35,707 nt of DNA from Campylobacter concisus (GTDB taxonomy: Bacteria; Campylobacterota; Campylobacteria; Campylobacterales; Campylobacteraceae). The notes beneath the pieces were generated by a model. The model was not told the origin of the DNA. It ran no database searches and saw only the letters and a program-made list of their open reading frames with translations. The stretch is taken from NCBI RefSeq assembly GCF_902460845.1, contig NZ_CABPVS010000003.1:222593-258299 (forward strand), read 5' to 3'. The translations under genes were made by a program, and so were the position numbers. Of the stretch, positions 1-8,352 are shown piece by piece (positions within the stretch are counted from its first letter, which is position 1; every line of letters begins with the position of its first letter).

Positions 1-118
1 ATTGTTTAGCTAAGTTTTCTAGTTCAGAGTTACTTATCTTTTTATTTGCTTGATTAGCTGAGCAAGCTATTAAAAATATACTTGTTAGAAGTAGTAATAT
101 AAATGCGGTAAATTTCAT
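1..118 (-). CDS. Small lipoprotein, 5' part only
   Basis: The gene starts at the ATG complementary to 116-118 and runs off the left edge of the window; 39 codons are visible. The protein begins Met-Lys-Phe-Thr and has a hydrophobic stretch (Leu4, Thr, Ser, Ile, Phe) followed by a lipobox Leu-Ile-Ala-Cys with the cysteine at residue 19, so it should be a signal-peptidase II substrate anchored in a membrane by lipid. After the cysteine comes a polar Asn/Lys/Ser/Glu segment. No clear Shine-Dalgarno is seen, but a good promoter lies upstream. Family not recognised. It is separated from the cme genes by a hairpin, so it is probably its own transcription unit. Confidence 0.7.
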   Translation of the reverse strand, partial: MKFTAFILLLLTSIFLIACSANQANKKISNSELENLAKQ

Positions 119-146
119 AAATAAATTTTTAAAATAAATAATCAAA

Positions 147-175
147 AATCTAAGAATTTTACATAATGAAGTCAA
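147..175 (-). promoter_or_regulatory. Sigma-70-type promoter for the lipoprotein gene
   Basis: On the minus strand TTGACT (170-175) is followed after exactly 17 bases by TAGATT (147-152). The predicted start of transcription is about 25 bases before the ATG at 118. It lies just after the hairpin at 180-208, which fits a boundary between two transcription units. Confidence 0.55.
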
Positions 176-179
176 GGAG

Positions 180-208
180 TTCATCTAAGGATTTTGTCCT
201 TAGATGAA
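180..208 (-). terminator. Perfect 12-bp hairpin after the cme operon
   Basis: Arms 180-191 and 197-208 are exact reverse complements around a 5-base loop (TTTTG). It starts 3 bases after the stop of the 75-residue membrane protein. There is no clean U-run behind the stem on either strand, so it may be a weak terminator or an RNA 3'-end stabiliser rather than a textbook intrinsic terminator. Confidence 0.5.
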
Positions 209-211
209 AGA

Positions 212-439
212 TTAAGATTTTTTGATCGCTCTAATAGGAATAACAAATATTGCTGCGATCACATAAAAAGCAATACAAAAAACAGCCGCCATCATAAATA
301 TCTCACCGATATCATAAAAGCTTGACTCAAGCCTAAATGTATCCACGTAATTTATCGCAAACCATAATGCTACGCCAAGAGCGATAGCAAAAACGAAAAA
401 TCCCCAAGAAAACAAGAAATTTAATATCTTAGTTCCCAA
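212..439 (-). CDS. 75-residue inner-membrane protein, last gene of the cme operon
   Basis: A short protein with two predicted membrane helices (about residues 8-29 and 45-68), a charged middle and a basic C-terminus ending Lys-Lys-Ser. The start is a TTG (437-439) chosen because AAGGAG (445-450) sits 5 bases in front of it. The gap to the stop of cmeC is only 16 bases with no promoter or terminator, so it is very likely co-transcribed with cmeABC and ends the operon at the hairpin 180-208. Family not recognised. Small membrane proteins can modulate RND pumps (AcrZ with AcrB in E. coli), but a role here is only inferred from position. Confidence 0.7.
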   Translation of the reverse strand: MGTKILNFLFSWGFFVFAIALGVALWFAINYVDTFRLESSFYDIGEIFMMAAVFCIAFYVIAAIFVIPIRAIKKS

Positions 440-455
440 TTTCTCTCCTTTTTAA

Positions 456-1838
456 TTATTTTTCTAACTTAAAACCGCCACCAAAAGCTCTATAAACTTC
501 GACTGCGCTATCGACCTCATCAAGCTTTGCTGAGACGTCTTGTAATTTTACCTGAAGCAAATTTCTCTCCGCATCAAGAAGCTCTAAATGTCCAATATAG
601 CCAGCATCATATTGCTCTTTAGCGAGCGAGTAAATTCTTTGTTGGGATTTTAGCAAATTTTTCACTTGTTCCAAAGAAATTTTTGCATTTTGCCTTGAAA
701 CAAGCGCATCTCTTACTTCGCCAAGAGCCGATTTTACCGCTGCTTCATAATTAACAGCGGCAATTTGTTCATTTGTTTTAGCCACTGCAACATTATTTTT
801 TGTCCTACCAAAATCAAAAATTTTCTGAGCTAAAGAGCCCCCTATGCTCCATGTATTGGCATTTCCAACAAAGATATTTTCAAAATCAATACTTGAAAAG
901 CCAAAAAGTCCAGTCAGTGAAATGCTTGGAAAATACTCAGCCCTTGCAACACCAACAAGAGCATTTGTAGCTTTTAAATTAGCCAGTGCCCTTGCTACAT
1001 CGCTTCTTCTTAGCAAAATTTCAGAGCTAATGCCAGCACTTATCTCGGGAGAAGTTGGTAAATTTTGTGAGCTAGTAACAGCTCCATTTAAAATTTCATT
1101 ATTACTTTTACCAGTCAAGATAGTTAGTGAGGTAATAGCCTTTGACTTTGCATTTAATATAGAAGTAAGATTGGTCTTAGCGCTTTCTACTGCTGCCTTG
1201 CTTTGCAAATAAGTCATCTCATTTATACTTCCAAGATCAAGCTGTGTTTTGCGAAGCGCTAGTGTATCTTCATAAGTTTTTAGAGTCTCTCTTAGCACAG
1301 CTTCTTGCACATTTAATGAAACTAACGCAAAGTAGCTTTTTGCAACACTTGAGCTGATACTTAGTCTCGCGCTATTGTAGTCAAATTTGGTTGCATTTAG
1401 ACTTTCTTCGGCTGCTGCTACATTATTTCTTACTCTACCCCAAAGATCAACCTCATAGTTTAATCCTAAATTTATATCTGATTTTCTATAACGAGTTTGT
1501 GGTTGCTTAGTATATGTTTCGCCACTACTTTTTGCTTTTTCGTAGCCTATATTTAAATTTATACCAGGAAGCAAATCTGCCTCAGCTACGCCAAGGCTTG
1601 CCTTTGCTTTCTCTAAATTTAAATAAGCAACACGTAAATTTGTATTTTTCTCAAGTGCATTTTCCACTAGAGAATTTAAATTTTCATCGTTAAATTCTCT
1701 CCACCAAAGATCCCTTATATCACTTGTCTCATAAGTGTAAGTAGATGTGAAATTTGTATCTACATTTGGCATATCTGGACGAAATGAGCAACCAGCCAAA
1801 AACGCCGCCGTTATAAGTATAAACGCCTTATTTTTCAT
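456..1838 (-). CDS. cmeC: CmeC, outer-membrane channel lipoprotein of the RND efflux pump
   Basis: TolC/OprM-family (NodT type) outer-membrane factor, 460 residues, which forms the exit duct for drugs and bile salts pumped by CmeB. The ATG complementary to 1836-1838 is preferred over an in-frame upstream Met at 1871: it gives a clean lipoprotein signal peptide (Met-Lys-Asn-Lys, hydrophobic core, Leu-Ala-Gly-Cys) and has GGGAG (1848-1852) 9 bases upstream. The two halves each carry the long coiled-coil helices typical of the family, for example the repeated Ala/Glu/Lys-rich segments around residues 60-120 and 270-330. The start overlaps the end of cmeB by 11 bases, so translation is coupled. 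C. jejuni equivalent: Cj0365c. Confidence 0.93.
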   Translation of the reverse strand: MKNKAFILITAAFLAGCSFRPDMPNVDTNFTSTYTYETSDIRDLWWREFNDENLNSLVENALEKNTNLRVAYLNLEKAKASLGVAEADLLPGINLNIGYEKAKSSGETYTKQPQTRYRKSDINLGLNYEVDLWGRVRNNVAAAEESLNATKFDYNSARLSISSSVAKSYFALVSLNVQEAVLRETLKTYEDTLALRKTQLDLGSINEMTYLQSKAAVESAKTNLTSILNAKSKAITSLTILTGKSNNEILNGAVTSSQNLPTSPEISAGISSEILLRRSDVARALANLKATNALVGVARAEYFPSISLTGLFGFSSIDFENIFVGNANTWSIGGSLAQKIFDFGRTKNNVAVAKTNEQIAAVNYEAAVKSALGEVRDALVSRQNAKISLEQVKNLLKSQQRIYSLAKEQYDAGYIGHLELLDAERNLLQVKLQDVSAKLDEVDSAVEVYRAFGGGFKLEK

Positions 1839-4800
1839 CTTTTTTTGCTCCCTTTTTCCAGTATTTCTCATTTAAATTTTCAAGCAAATAGTAAAACATT
1901 GGCACAAAAAATATAGCTATCGTCGTAGAAGCGATCATACCACCAACCACGCCAGTTCCTAATGAGTGGCGAGATGCAGCGCCTGCGCCTGTGCTTATAA
2001 CCATCGGGAAGACGCCTAGAGTAAATGCGATTGATGTCATTACTATAGGTCTAAAACGAAGTTTGGCTGCATTTATCGCTGAGTCAAATATGCTCTTACC
2101 ACTATCACGCTCTTGCATTGCAAACTCTACGATCAAAATGGCATTTTTAGCCGCCAGACCGATGAGCAGCAAGAGTCCGATCTCAAAGTAGATGTCGTTT
2201 GTTAGGCCTCTTATCCAAACTGCTAGCAATGATCCAAATACCGCAAATGGCACGGCAGTAATGACCGCAAGCGGGATGAGCCATCTTTCGTACTGAGCTG
2301 CAAGGATCAAAAAGACAAAAATCATACCAAAGATAAAAGCAACCGTGCCCGTTCCTTGAGAATTTACCTCTTGATACGCCGTTCCCGCCCAGCTTATAGC
2401 GTAGTCGTCGCTGCTTAGCGTGTCATTTACGACCTCTTGGATCGCCCTTATCGCATCACCTGATGTATAGCCAGGTTTTGGATCGCCCATGATCTTAGCC
2501 GCTGGAAAGAGGTTAAATCTATCAACGATATCAGGTCCGATCGATCTTGTAAGCGTCGCTACTGAATTTAATGGCACCATCTCGCCCTCATTTGAGCGGA
2601 CGAAAATCTTTCTTAAATCCTCAGGGTTGTTTCTAAAGTTGTCGCTCGCCCTTGCATATACGCGGTAAGACTTGCCTGCAAGGTTGAAGTCGTTTATGTA
2701 GTAAGAGCCAAAAGTAGCCGCTATCGTGCTAAAAATTTCACTCTCGCTTACGCCAAATAGCTTTGCTTTTTCTTTATCAACCGTTATCTTAAACTGGCGG
2801 TAGTTTGTCTCAAGCGTCGTTCTTACGCCAGTTAGCTCAGGTCTTGCGTTTGCTGCTGCAGTTACCTTTCTAGCGTCTGCTTCTATCTCGTTGTAGCTTT
2901 TGCCGCTCTTGTTTTGTAGATACATCTCAAAGCCGCCAGTCATTGATAGACCCATGATAGGTGGCACGTTTACGACGAAGGTCATTGAGTTTTTAGAGCC
3001 CCAAAGCATGCCGTTAAACTGACCTACCAAAGCATCTGCGCCGTCAGTTGCACCTTTTCTCTCGCTCCAGTCTTTTAGCTTGACAAAGCTAATGGCTGAG
3101 TTTTCTCTAAGTGAGCTAGCTAGCATATCATAGCCTGCAAAGCCCATGTTAAATTCAACATTTGGATTGCTCAAAATGGCGTTACTAATAGATTTTACCT
3201 CTTCTTTAGTCTTTAGCATATTTGTTGAAGGTGGAAGCGAGGTGATAACCATCAAAGCGCCCTTATCTTCTGAAGGCACAAGCCCTTTTGGCACCTTTTG
3301 AAATAAGCCATACGTTGCAAATCCCATTATGCCAATGACTATAAAGCTGATAATGACGTGTTTTAAAATTTTTGCCACGCCTGCTGTAAAGAGCCTAGTG
3401 CTAAAGTCAAAGAAGTCGTTAAATTTCTGAACTATCCAAAATGGTTTGTTCTCTTGCTTTTTAAGCATAACCGCACAAAGCGCTGGCGTAAGAGTAAGAG
3501 CGACAAAGCCTGAGATACAAACAGCAACGACAAGTGTTAGCGCAAACTGCTTTTGTATAACACCTACAAAGCCCTCCATAAATGAAACTGGCACGAAAAC
3601 CGCGCAAAGCACGAGCACGATAGAGATGACCGGAGTTTGCACCTCCTCCATCGCCTTAAATGTCGCGTCTTTTACGCTTATCTCTTTATCTTCATGCAAA
3701 ATTCTCTCGACGTTTTCTATAACGATGATCGCGTCATCCACGACGATACCGATGGCTAGGATCAGGGCAAAAAGTGTGATCAAATTTATACTAAAGCCCA
3801 TTACATAAAGCCCACCAAATGTGCCTATGATAGAGACTGGCACAGCAAGCATTGGTATGATGGTAGCTCTAAAGCTCTTTAAGAAGAAGTACATTACGAC
3901 AAGAACTAGCACCATCGCCTCGATAAAAGTTTTTATAACTTCGTCTATTGAGACGGTGATAAATTCAGTTGGATTGTAAGCTATGGTGTGCTCTAGGCCA
4001 ACTGGGTAGGTTTTCTTTAGCTCTTCAAGCTTTGCAGCGACTGCTTCAGATGTCGCAAGTGCGTTTGCATCATTTTGTAAAAATAGCAAAAGCGGCACTG
4101 CTGGTTTGCCATTTAGCATAGCTTCAGATGCGTAGCTAGCAGCTCCAAGCTCGACTGTGGCGACCTCTTTTAGCTTAACAACTGTGCCATCTTCACTTTT
4201 TATCAAAATTTCACCAAACTGCTTTGGATCTTTAAAACGTCCTTCAGAAACTACAGAATAAACATAAGGATTTTCACCCTTTGATGGCTGCTCGCCGATC
4301 TTGCCAGCGGCGTATTGTGAGTTTTGAATTTTTACTTGAGAGATGACATCGCTTGGAGTTAGTTTAAACTGAGCAAGTCTATCTGGCTTTAGCCAAATTC
4401 TCATCGAGTGCTCTTTGTTGCCAATTAACACTGTGTCGCCGATACCATTTACTCTTTTGATCTCATCAGCGATGTTTAAATTTACATAGTTATATAGCTC
4501 AACTTGGTTCATATTTGGATTTGTAAAGCCAACTACTTGAAGGATCGAGCCACTTCTTTCGCGCACCGTTACGCCCATATTTTGTACTTCTTGAGGCAAT
4601 CTTGAAAGGGCGGCTTGCACACGGTTATTTACATCGATCGTAGCTTGTTTTGACGATGAGCCGATCTTAAAATATACGCTTATATTCATAGTACCTGCTG
4701 AGCTTGAGGTACTTTGCATATAGAGCATATTCTCAACACCATTTATCTGATCTTCTATCGCACTTGCGACTGAGTCGGCGATAGTCTGCGCATCAGCACC

Positions 4801-4953
4801 GCTATATGTCGCACTTACAGAGACAGTAGGCGGAGTAAGACTTGGATACTCCTCTATTGGAAGCCCCTTGATACCCATAAAACCTGCTATAACTATGATG
4901 ATAGATATAACAGTTGCAAATATCGGGCGGTTTATAAAAAATCTTGAAAACAT
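1828..4953 (-). CDS. cmeB: CmeB, RND multidrug efflux transporter
   Basis: Inner-membrane proton-driven drug exporter of the HAE1-RND family, 1041 residues, the normal full length. It opens with the typical Phe-Phe-Ile-Asn-Arg-Pro-Ile-Phe-Ala start and the first membrane helix; two large periplasmic loops follow membrane helices 1 and 7. The paired aspartates of the proton relay are seen in helix 4 (Gly-Ile-Val-Val-Asp-Asp-Ala-Ile, near residue 405). The C-terminal half repeats the fold, with Gly-Leu-Ala-Ala-Lys-Asn-Ala-Ile-Leu-Ile-Val-Glu in the helix 10 region. It starts 10 bases after the cmeA stop and overlaps cmeC. In C. jejuni the CmeABC pump exports bile salts, fluoroquinolones and macrolides; the same substrates are inferred here. 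Confidence 0.96.
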   Translation of the reverse strand: MFSRFFINRPIFATVISIIIVIAGFMGIKGLPIEEYPSLTPPTVSVSATYSGADAQTIADSVASAIEDQINGVENMLYMQSTSSSAGTMNISVYFKIGSSSKQATIDVNNRVQAALSRLPQEVQNMGVTVRERSGSILQVVGFTNPNMNQVELYNYVNLNIADEIKRVNGIGDTVLIGNKEHSMRIWLKPDRLAQFKLTPSDVISQVKIQNSQYAAGKIGEQPSKGENPYVYSVVSEGRFKDPKQFGEILIKSEDGTVVKLKEVATVELGAASYASEAMLNGKPAVPLLLFLQNDANALATSEAVAAKLEELKKTYPVGLEHTIAYNPTEFITVSIDEVIKTFIEAMVLVLVVMYFFLKSFRATIIPMLAVPVSIIGTFGGLYVMGFSINLITLFALILAIGIVVDDAIIVIENVERILHEDKEISVKDATFKAMEEVQTPVISIVLVLCAVFVPVSFMEGFVGVIQKQFALTLVVAVCISGFVALTLTPALCAVMLKKQENKPFWIVQKFNDFFDFSTRLFTAGVAKILKHVIISFIVIGIMGFATYGLFQKVPKGLVPSEDKGALMVITSLPPSTNMLKTKEEVKSISNAILSNPNVEFNMGFAGYDMLASSLRENSAISFVKLKDWSERKGATDGADALVGQFNGMLWGSKNSMTFVVNVPPIMGLSMTGGFEMYLQNKSGKSYNEIEADARKVTAAANARPELTGVRTTLETNYRQFKITVDKEKAKLFGVSESEIFSTIAATFGSYYINDFNLAGKSYRVYARASDNFRNNPEDLRKIFVRSNEGEMVPLNSVATLTRSIGPDIVDRFNLFPAAKIMGDPKPGYTSGDAIRAIQEVVNDTLSSDDYAISWAGTAYQEVNSQGTGTVAFIFGMIFVFLILAAQYERWLIPLAVITAVPFAVFGSLLAVWIRGLTNDIYFEIGLLLLIGLAAKNAILIVEFAMQERDSGKSIFDSAINAAKLRFRPIVMTSIAFTLGVFPMVISTGAGAASRHSLGTGVVGGMIASTTIAIFFVPMFYYLLENLNEKYWKKGAKKDEK

Positions 4954-4963
4954 CTATCTGCCT

Positions 4964-6124
4964 TTACTTGCTACTTGTAGCGTTTGCATCTTTGCCGTTT
5001 ATAAATTCCGCACTTAGGTCTTTATCAGTTTCAACTGGTGCACCAACTCCGATTTTAAGGAAGTTATTAACGATTATCTTATCACCCTCTTCAAGGCCTT
5101 CGGTGACTGCTACCATATTTTTTGTTTGATATCCTATTTTTACATTTTTTTGGCTTACTTTGCCATCTTTTACAACCAAAACATAAGTGTTTGTAGCGCT
5201 TTGTTGAAGGGCAACTTGTGGGATGTTAAAGGCATTTTTTTGAACAAAGCCGCTCATCTTTATATGGCCAAACGCACCTGGTAAAATTTTACCTTCACTA
5301 TTATCAAAGCTAGCCTTTGCCAAAACGCTGCCAGTCGCGGTATTTACGACATTATCTATAAATGTCACCTTGCCAGTAAAACCTTCATTGTTTAAATTTA
5401 AAACAGCCTCGCTATTTAGTTGCTGCCAAGCGCCACTATCTAAATTTGCTTTTCTGCTTAGATTATCCACATCAGCGATATAAAATTCTGCTTCAATAGG
5501 ATTTATTTTTGTAAGTCTTACAAGCTTTGTTTGGTTTGCTATGACAAGCGAGCCAACATCTACTTGATTATCGCCCACTACGCCGTCAAATGGTGCTGTA
5601 ATAGTCGTATATTCTAGATCGATTTTCGCATTTTTTAAATTTGCTTTTGCACTTACTAAATTCGCATTTGCAATGTCATAGGCTGCAACTGCTGCGTCAT
5701 AGTCTTTTTGAGAGACTGCATTTTTCTTATAAAGGGCAGAAATTCTTTTAAACTCGGTCTCGGCATTTTTCAAATTTGCATTTGCTACGCCAACAGAGGC
5801 ATCAAGTGAGTCGTAACTAGCTTGATATTTTTCTGGATCTATCAAAAATAACTTATCACCCGCTTTTACTTTACTTCCCGGCTTGAAAAACTGCTTTATG
5901 ATAGTTCCGCCAACTTTTGGATAGATAATAACATCTTGACTACTTGTAACCGTTGCGGTGTAATCAAAACTAATAGGTATGTCTGTTTTTTGTGCAGTAA
6001 AAATATCCACATGAGATAGCGGCATCTGGCGACCTACTGCCGCTTTATTCTCTTTATTTTCAAAACAACCACTTAGAAATAAAACTGTAACCGAAAGCGC
6101 AAGAGCACTTTTAAAATTTGCCAT
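4964..6124 (-). CDS. cmeA: CmeA, periplasmic adaptor (membrane fusion) lipoprotein
   Basis: HlyD/AcrA-type membrane fusion protein of 386 residues that bridges CmeB and CmeC. The signal peptide ends in the lipobox Leu-Ser-Gly-Cys (Cys20). The order barrel-sandwich hybrid half (Ile-Tyr-Pro-Lys-Val-Gly-Gly-Thr-Ile), helical hairpin rich in Ala/Lys/Asn (about 95-165), second lipoyl half (Ala-Pro-Phe-Asp-Gly-Val-Val-Gly), beta-barrel and membrane-proximal domain is intact. AGAGAGG precedes the ATG at 6124. First gene of the operon, with a sigma-70 promoter and a palindromic operator directly upstream. C. jejuni equivalent: Cj0367c. Confidence 0.95.
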   Translation of the reverse strand: MANFKSALALSVTVLFLSGCFENKENKAAVGRQMPLSHVDIFTAQKTDIPISFDYTATVTSSQDVIIYPKVGGTIIKQFFKPGSKVKAGDKLFLIDPEKYQASYDSLDASVGVANANLKNAETEFKRISALYKKNAVSQKDYDAAVAAYDIANANLVSAKANLKNAKIDLEYTTITAPFDGVVGDNQVDVGSLVIANQTKLVRLTKINPIEAEFYIADVDNLSRKANLDSGAWQQLNSEAVLNLNNEGFTGKVTFIDNVVNTATGSVLAKASFDNSEGKILPGAFGHIKMSGFVQKNAFNIPQVALQQSATNTYVLVVKDGKVSQKNVKIGYQTKNMVAVTEGLEEGDKIIVNNFLKIGVGAPVETDKDLSAEFINGKDANATSSK

Positions 6125-6164
6125 AAAAACCTCTCTTAATTTTAAATTTTAATATCATATTTAG

Positions 6165-6188
6165 TTTTTGTAATAATTGTTACAAAAA
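6165..6188. promoter_or_regulatory. Probable CmeR operator (palindrome)
   Basis: Nine-base arms TTTTTGTAA (6165-6173) and TTACAAAAA (6180-6188) are perfect reverse complements around a 6-base spacer. The central 16 bases, TGTAATAATTGTTACA (6169-6184), closely resemble the 16-bp inverted repeat bound by CmeR in C. jejuni (TGTAATAAATATTACA, from memory). It lies about 7-30 bases after the predicted cmeA transcription start, a position where a bound TetR dimer would block transcription. Confidence 0.75.
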
Positions 6189-6201
6189 TTTAAAGTTCTC
6201 G

Positions 6202-6230
6202 ATTCTATTAGAAAACAAATAAAAAGTCAA
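6202..6230 (-). promoter_or_regulatory. cmeABC promoter
   Basis: On the minus strand TTGACT (6225-6230) and TAGAAT (6202-6207) are spaced by exactly 17 bases, a near-consensus sigma-70 promoter and unusually complete for a Campylobacter, whose -35 boxes are normally poorly defined. The transcription start is predicted near 6195, giving a leader of about 70 bases that contains the operator. Confidence 0.7.
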
Positions 6231-6232
6231 TT

Positions 6233-6858
6233 TTATTTTTTACTAATTCCATTTAAAAACAACTCAACACACAAGCCAACATGCTTTTTACGCTCTTTTT
6301 CACTAAGCTTTGGTTCTTCATTTATCAAAAGCGAATCGTAGTAATAAGCTCCTATCACACTTTGTATAAAGTACTTTGTAGCAAATTTGGCTGAAAATTT
6401 TGAGTCAAGCTTGGCTTTTACTTCGTCTCTTTCAAAGAAATTTATAAGCACAAGATCGATCTTTTTTAAGATTTGATCCAAAAACGTCTTACCAAGTTTG
6501 CCACCATTTTTAGAACCCTCGCTCATCATTATCCTACCAAGAGAGATATGCCTTTTACTGCAAGTAATAGAAAATATTATGGTTGCAAATTTGGTTAAAA
6601 ATTCCTCCAAGCTGTGGGAAATTTTAAGATCTATTTTCTCATCGATCTCTTTTATAAGGCTATCTATCTCTTGCTCAACGATCGCCTCAAAAAGCCCATC
6701 TTTGTTCTCAAAAAACGTGTAAATGCTAGAAAGTGATCCGCCACTTATTGCTACGATGTCACTTAAGCTTGTCTTTTCATATCCTTTTTCTAAAAATAGC
6801 TCAAGTGCTGTTTTTACGATAAGTTCATATCTTTTTTACCCTTTTCTGAGATCGCCAT
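6233..6858 (-). pseudogene. cmeR: CmeR, TetR-family repressor, frameshifted at an A6 run
   Basis: The ATG at 6858 (AGGAAG upstream) opens Met-Ala-Ile-Ser-Glu-Lys-Gly-Lys-Lys and then hits a stop four codons later. Adding one base to the A6 run (complement of 6832-6837) restores a continuous 208-residue TetR protein: Arg-Tyr-Glu-Leu-Ile-Val, then the helix-turn-helix (Ser-Leu-Ser-Asp-Ile-Val-Ala-Ile-Ser-Gly-Gly-Ser-Leu-Ser-Ser-Ile-Tyr-Thr-Phe-Phe), then a helical ligand-binding domain ending at 6233. Without the extra base the DNA-binding domain is lost; only a TTG at 6610 could start a C-terminal fragment. C. jejuni CmeR has about 210 residues and the same place and strand. Either a one-base sequence error, a true null allele, or an expression switch. 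Confidence 0.85.
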
Positions 6859-6888
6859 CTTACTTCCTATTAAATTTTTGCCATTTTA

Positions 6889-8214
6889 TCATCTTTTAGG
6901 ATAGATAAAAGTACTTTGCCTTTGCACGCTGATAGCTGGCTCGTCAGTGGCATAGGCTTTGATATTTATATGTTTTAAAAGATCTTTATCGCTTAAATTT
7001 TCATTTTTTGATTTTAGCGTGACGATTACTCGTTGCTTTGCACCAGCTTTTAATATAAATGGCTTATTTGGACGAGAAATTTCTATATTCTTATCATCTA
7101 CTTCAAAGTAAAAGGCATGCTCTTTATTTTGTGTGTTTTGCACCAAAAATACGTAAGAATTTTCGACTTCATTTTCGCCTAAAATTTTATAAAGCTCACT
7201 TGTTCTATTTATGTTTAAAAGCATACTTTCTTTTTTGCCACTCATCAATACTCCAGCTGTCAAAACAATGCCCAAAATGACAAGATAAGCAACCGTTCTA
7301 AAGCGTAAAATTTTGACTCTTTTTTGCTCTTTTATAGAGCTTATGCTTCTCCACTCGATAAGTGAACTTTCATCAAAATGCTTCATCACTTTAGCGCAAG
7401 CATCGCTACACTCTAGACAATTTATACATTCAAGCTGCATACCTTTTCTTATATCAATGTGCGTTGGGCATATCCTCACGCACGCCTCGCAGCCAGTACA
7501 CAGTGCGCTATCTTCTTTTGGCTTTTTAAATTTCTCTTGTCCATTATAGATTACGCCGCCTCTTTTTTGATTGTAAATAACTTGGATAGTGTCGTTATCA
7601 AACATCACTGATTGCACCCTAGCGTAAGGACAGACATAAATACAAAAATTTTCTTTTAAAATGATGACATCATAAACTAACCAAATAGCGATAACAAGCC
7701 AAAATACAAGCAAAACTCCATGTTCGCTTGGCTCTTTTAAATAAGCAAAAAAATCAAGCGGTGGCACAAAATACCATAAAAAATTTGCCGAAATGATAAG
7801 AGCTAAAACACACCAAATTCCAACTGCTAAAGCACGCTTTAAAATTTGTCCTTTTGGCTCATTTTGTTTATTTTGGATATTTTTTCTGATCTTTAAAATT
7901 TTAGTTTGCAAAAGGTCACGAAATATCGTTCTAAAAATAGTTTGCGGACAGCTCCAACCGCACCAAACGCGCCCTGCAAGTGTCGTTAGAAAAAATATGC
8001 TTAAGAACAAAATGATAAATAAAAATGGCAACAGATAAAGCTCTTGCATATCAAATTTTGTAAAAAAGAGATCAACTCTACTTTTATCAAAACTTAGCAA
8101 AAATAGCTGCGCATCATTTATCCTGATAAATGGCAAAACAAAGACAAATAGCGTAATACAGGCAAAAAAAATGTAACGCCTCTTGGCGTAGCTAAGATGA
8201 AAATCCTTTGACAT
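6889..8214 (-). CDS. ccoG: CcoG (RdxA/FixG), cbb3 oxidase assembly ferredoxin protein
   Basis: Inner-membrane iron-sulfur protein of 441 residues. N-terminal membrane helices include the motif Cys-Gly-Trp-Ser-Cys-Pro-Gln-Thr; a further Phe-Cys-Ile-Tyr-Val-Cys-Pro-Tyr-Ala-Arg motif follows near residue 190. Two ferredoxin clusters come next (Cys-Thr-Gly-Cys-Glu-Ala-Cys-Val-Arg-Ile-Cys-Pro and Cys-Ile-Asn-Cys-Leu-Glu-Cys-Ser-Asp-Ala-Cys), then a last helix and an Ig-like C-terminal domain. In Rhodobacter CcoG reduces Cu(II) to Cu(I) for insertion into cbb3 cytochrome oxidase. A TATAAT box lies 26 bases upstream of the ATG at 8214. cmeR begins 31 bases after its stop, so cmeR may be read from the ccoG promoter. 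C. jejuni equivalent: Cj0369c. Confidence 0.93.
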   Translation of the reverse strand: MSKDFHLSYAKRRYIFFACITLFVFVLPFIRINDAQLFLLSFDKSRVDLFFTKFDMQELYLLPFLFIILFLSIFFLTTLAGRVWCGWSCPQTIFRTIFRDLLQTKILKIRKNIQNKQNEPKGQILKRALAVGIWCVLALIISANFLWYFVPPLDFFAYLKEPSEHGVLLVFWLVIAIWLVYDVIILKENFCIYVCPYARVQSVMFDNDTIQVIYNQKRGGVIYNGQEKFKKPKEDSALCTGCEACVRICPTHIDIRKGMQLECINCLECSDACAKVMKHFDESSLIEWRSISSIKEQKRVKILRFRTVAYLVILGIVLTAGVLMSGKKESMLLNINRTSELYKILGENEVENSYVFLVQNTQNKEHAFYFEVDDKNIEISRPNKPFILKAGAKQRVIVTLKSKNENLSDKDLLKHINIKAYATDEPAISVQRQSTFIYPKR

Positions 8215-8239
8215 AATAAGCCTTTTTTGAAATTTTATG

Positions 8240-8245
8240 ATTATA
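8240..8245 (-). promoter_or_regulatory. -10 box for ccoG
   Basis: A consensus TATAAT on the minus strand, giving a leader of about 20 bases before the ccoG ATG. No clear -35 box, as usual in Campylobacter. It is divergent from the rpsU promoter about 70 bases away. Confidence 0.5.
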
Positions 8246-8311
8246 AAGCTTATGGCATTAAAAGAGTTTTAAAAAAAAATAGTTAAAAGCTTAAATTTAT
8301 GAAAATTAAAC

Positions 8312-8317
8312 TATACT
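8312..8317 (+). promoter_or_regulatory. -10 box for rpsU
   Basis: TATACT in an AT-rich stretch, 35 bases before the rpsU start codon and upstream of the strong Shine-Dalgarno. No conserved -35 box is evident. Confidence 0.5.
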
Positions 8318-8352
8318 CACGGCTTATTTTAATCTGAAAGGTGGTGAGGACG

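Noticed and set aside
844-1212. Plus-strand frame of 122 codons opposite cmeC
   Set aside because: Antisense shadow of a conserved gene with no supporting signals.
3446-3808. Plus-strand frame of 120 codons opposite cmeB
   Set aside because: It lies wholly inside the conserved cmeB coding sequence, has no ribosome-binding site and an odd Ser/Thr/Ile-rich composition typical of antisense frames.
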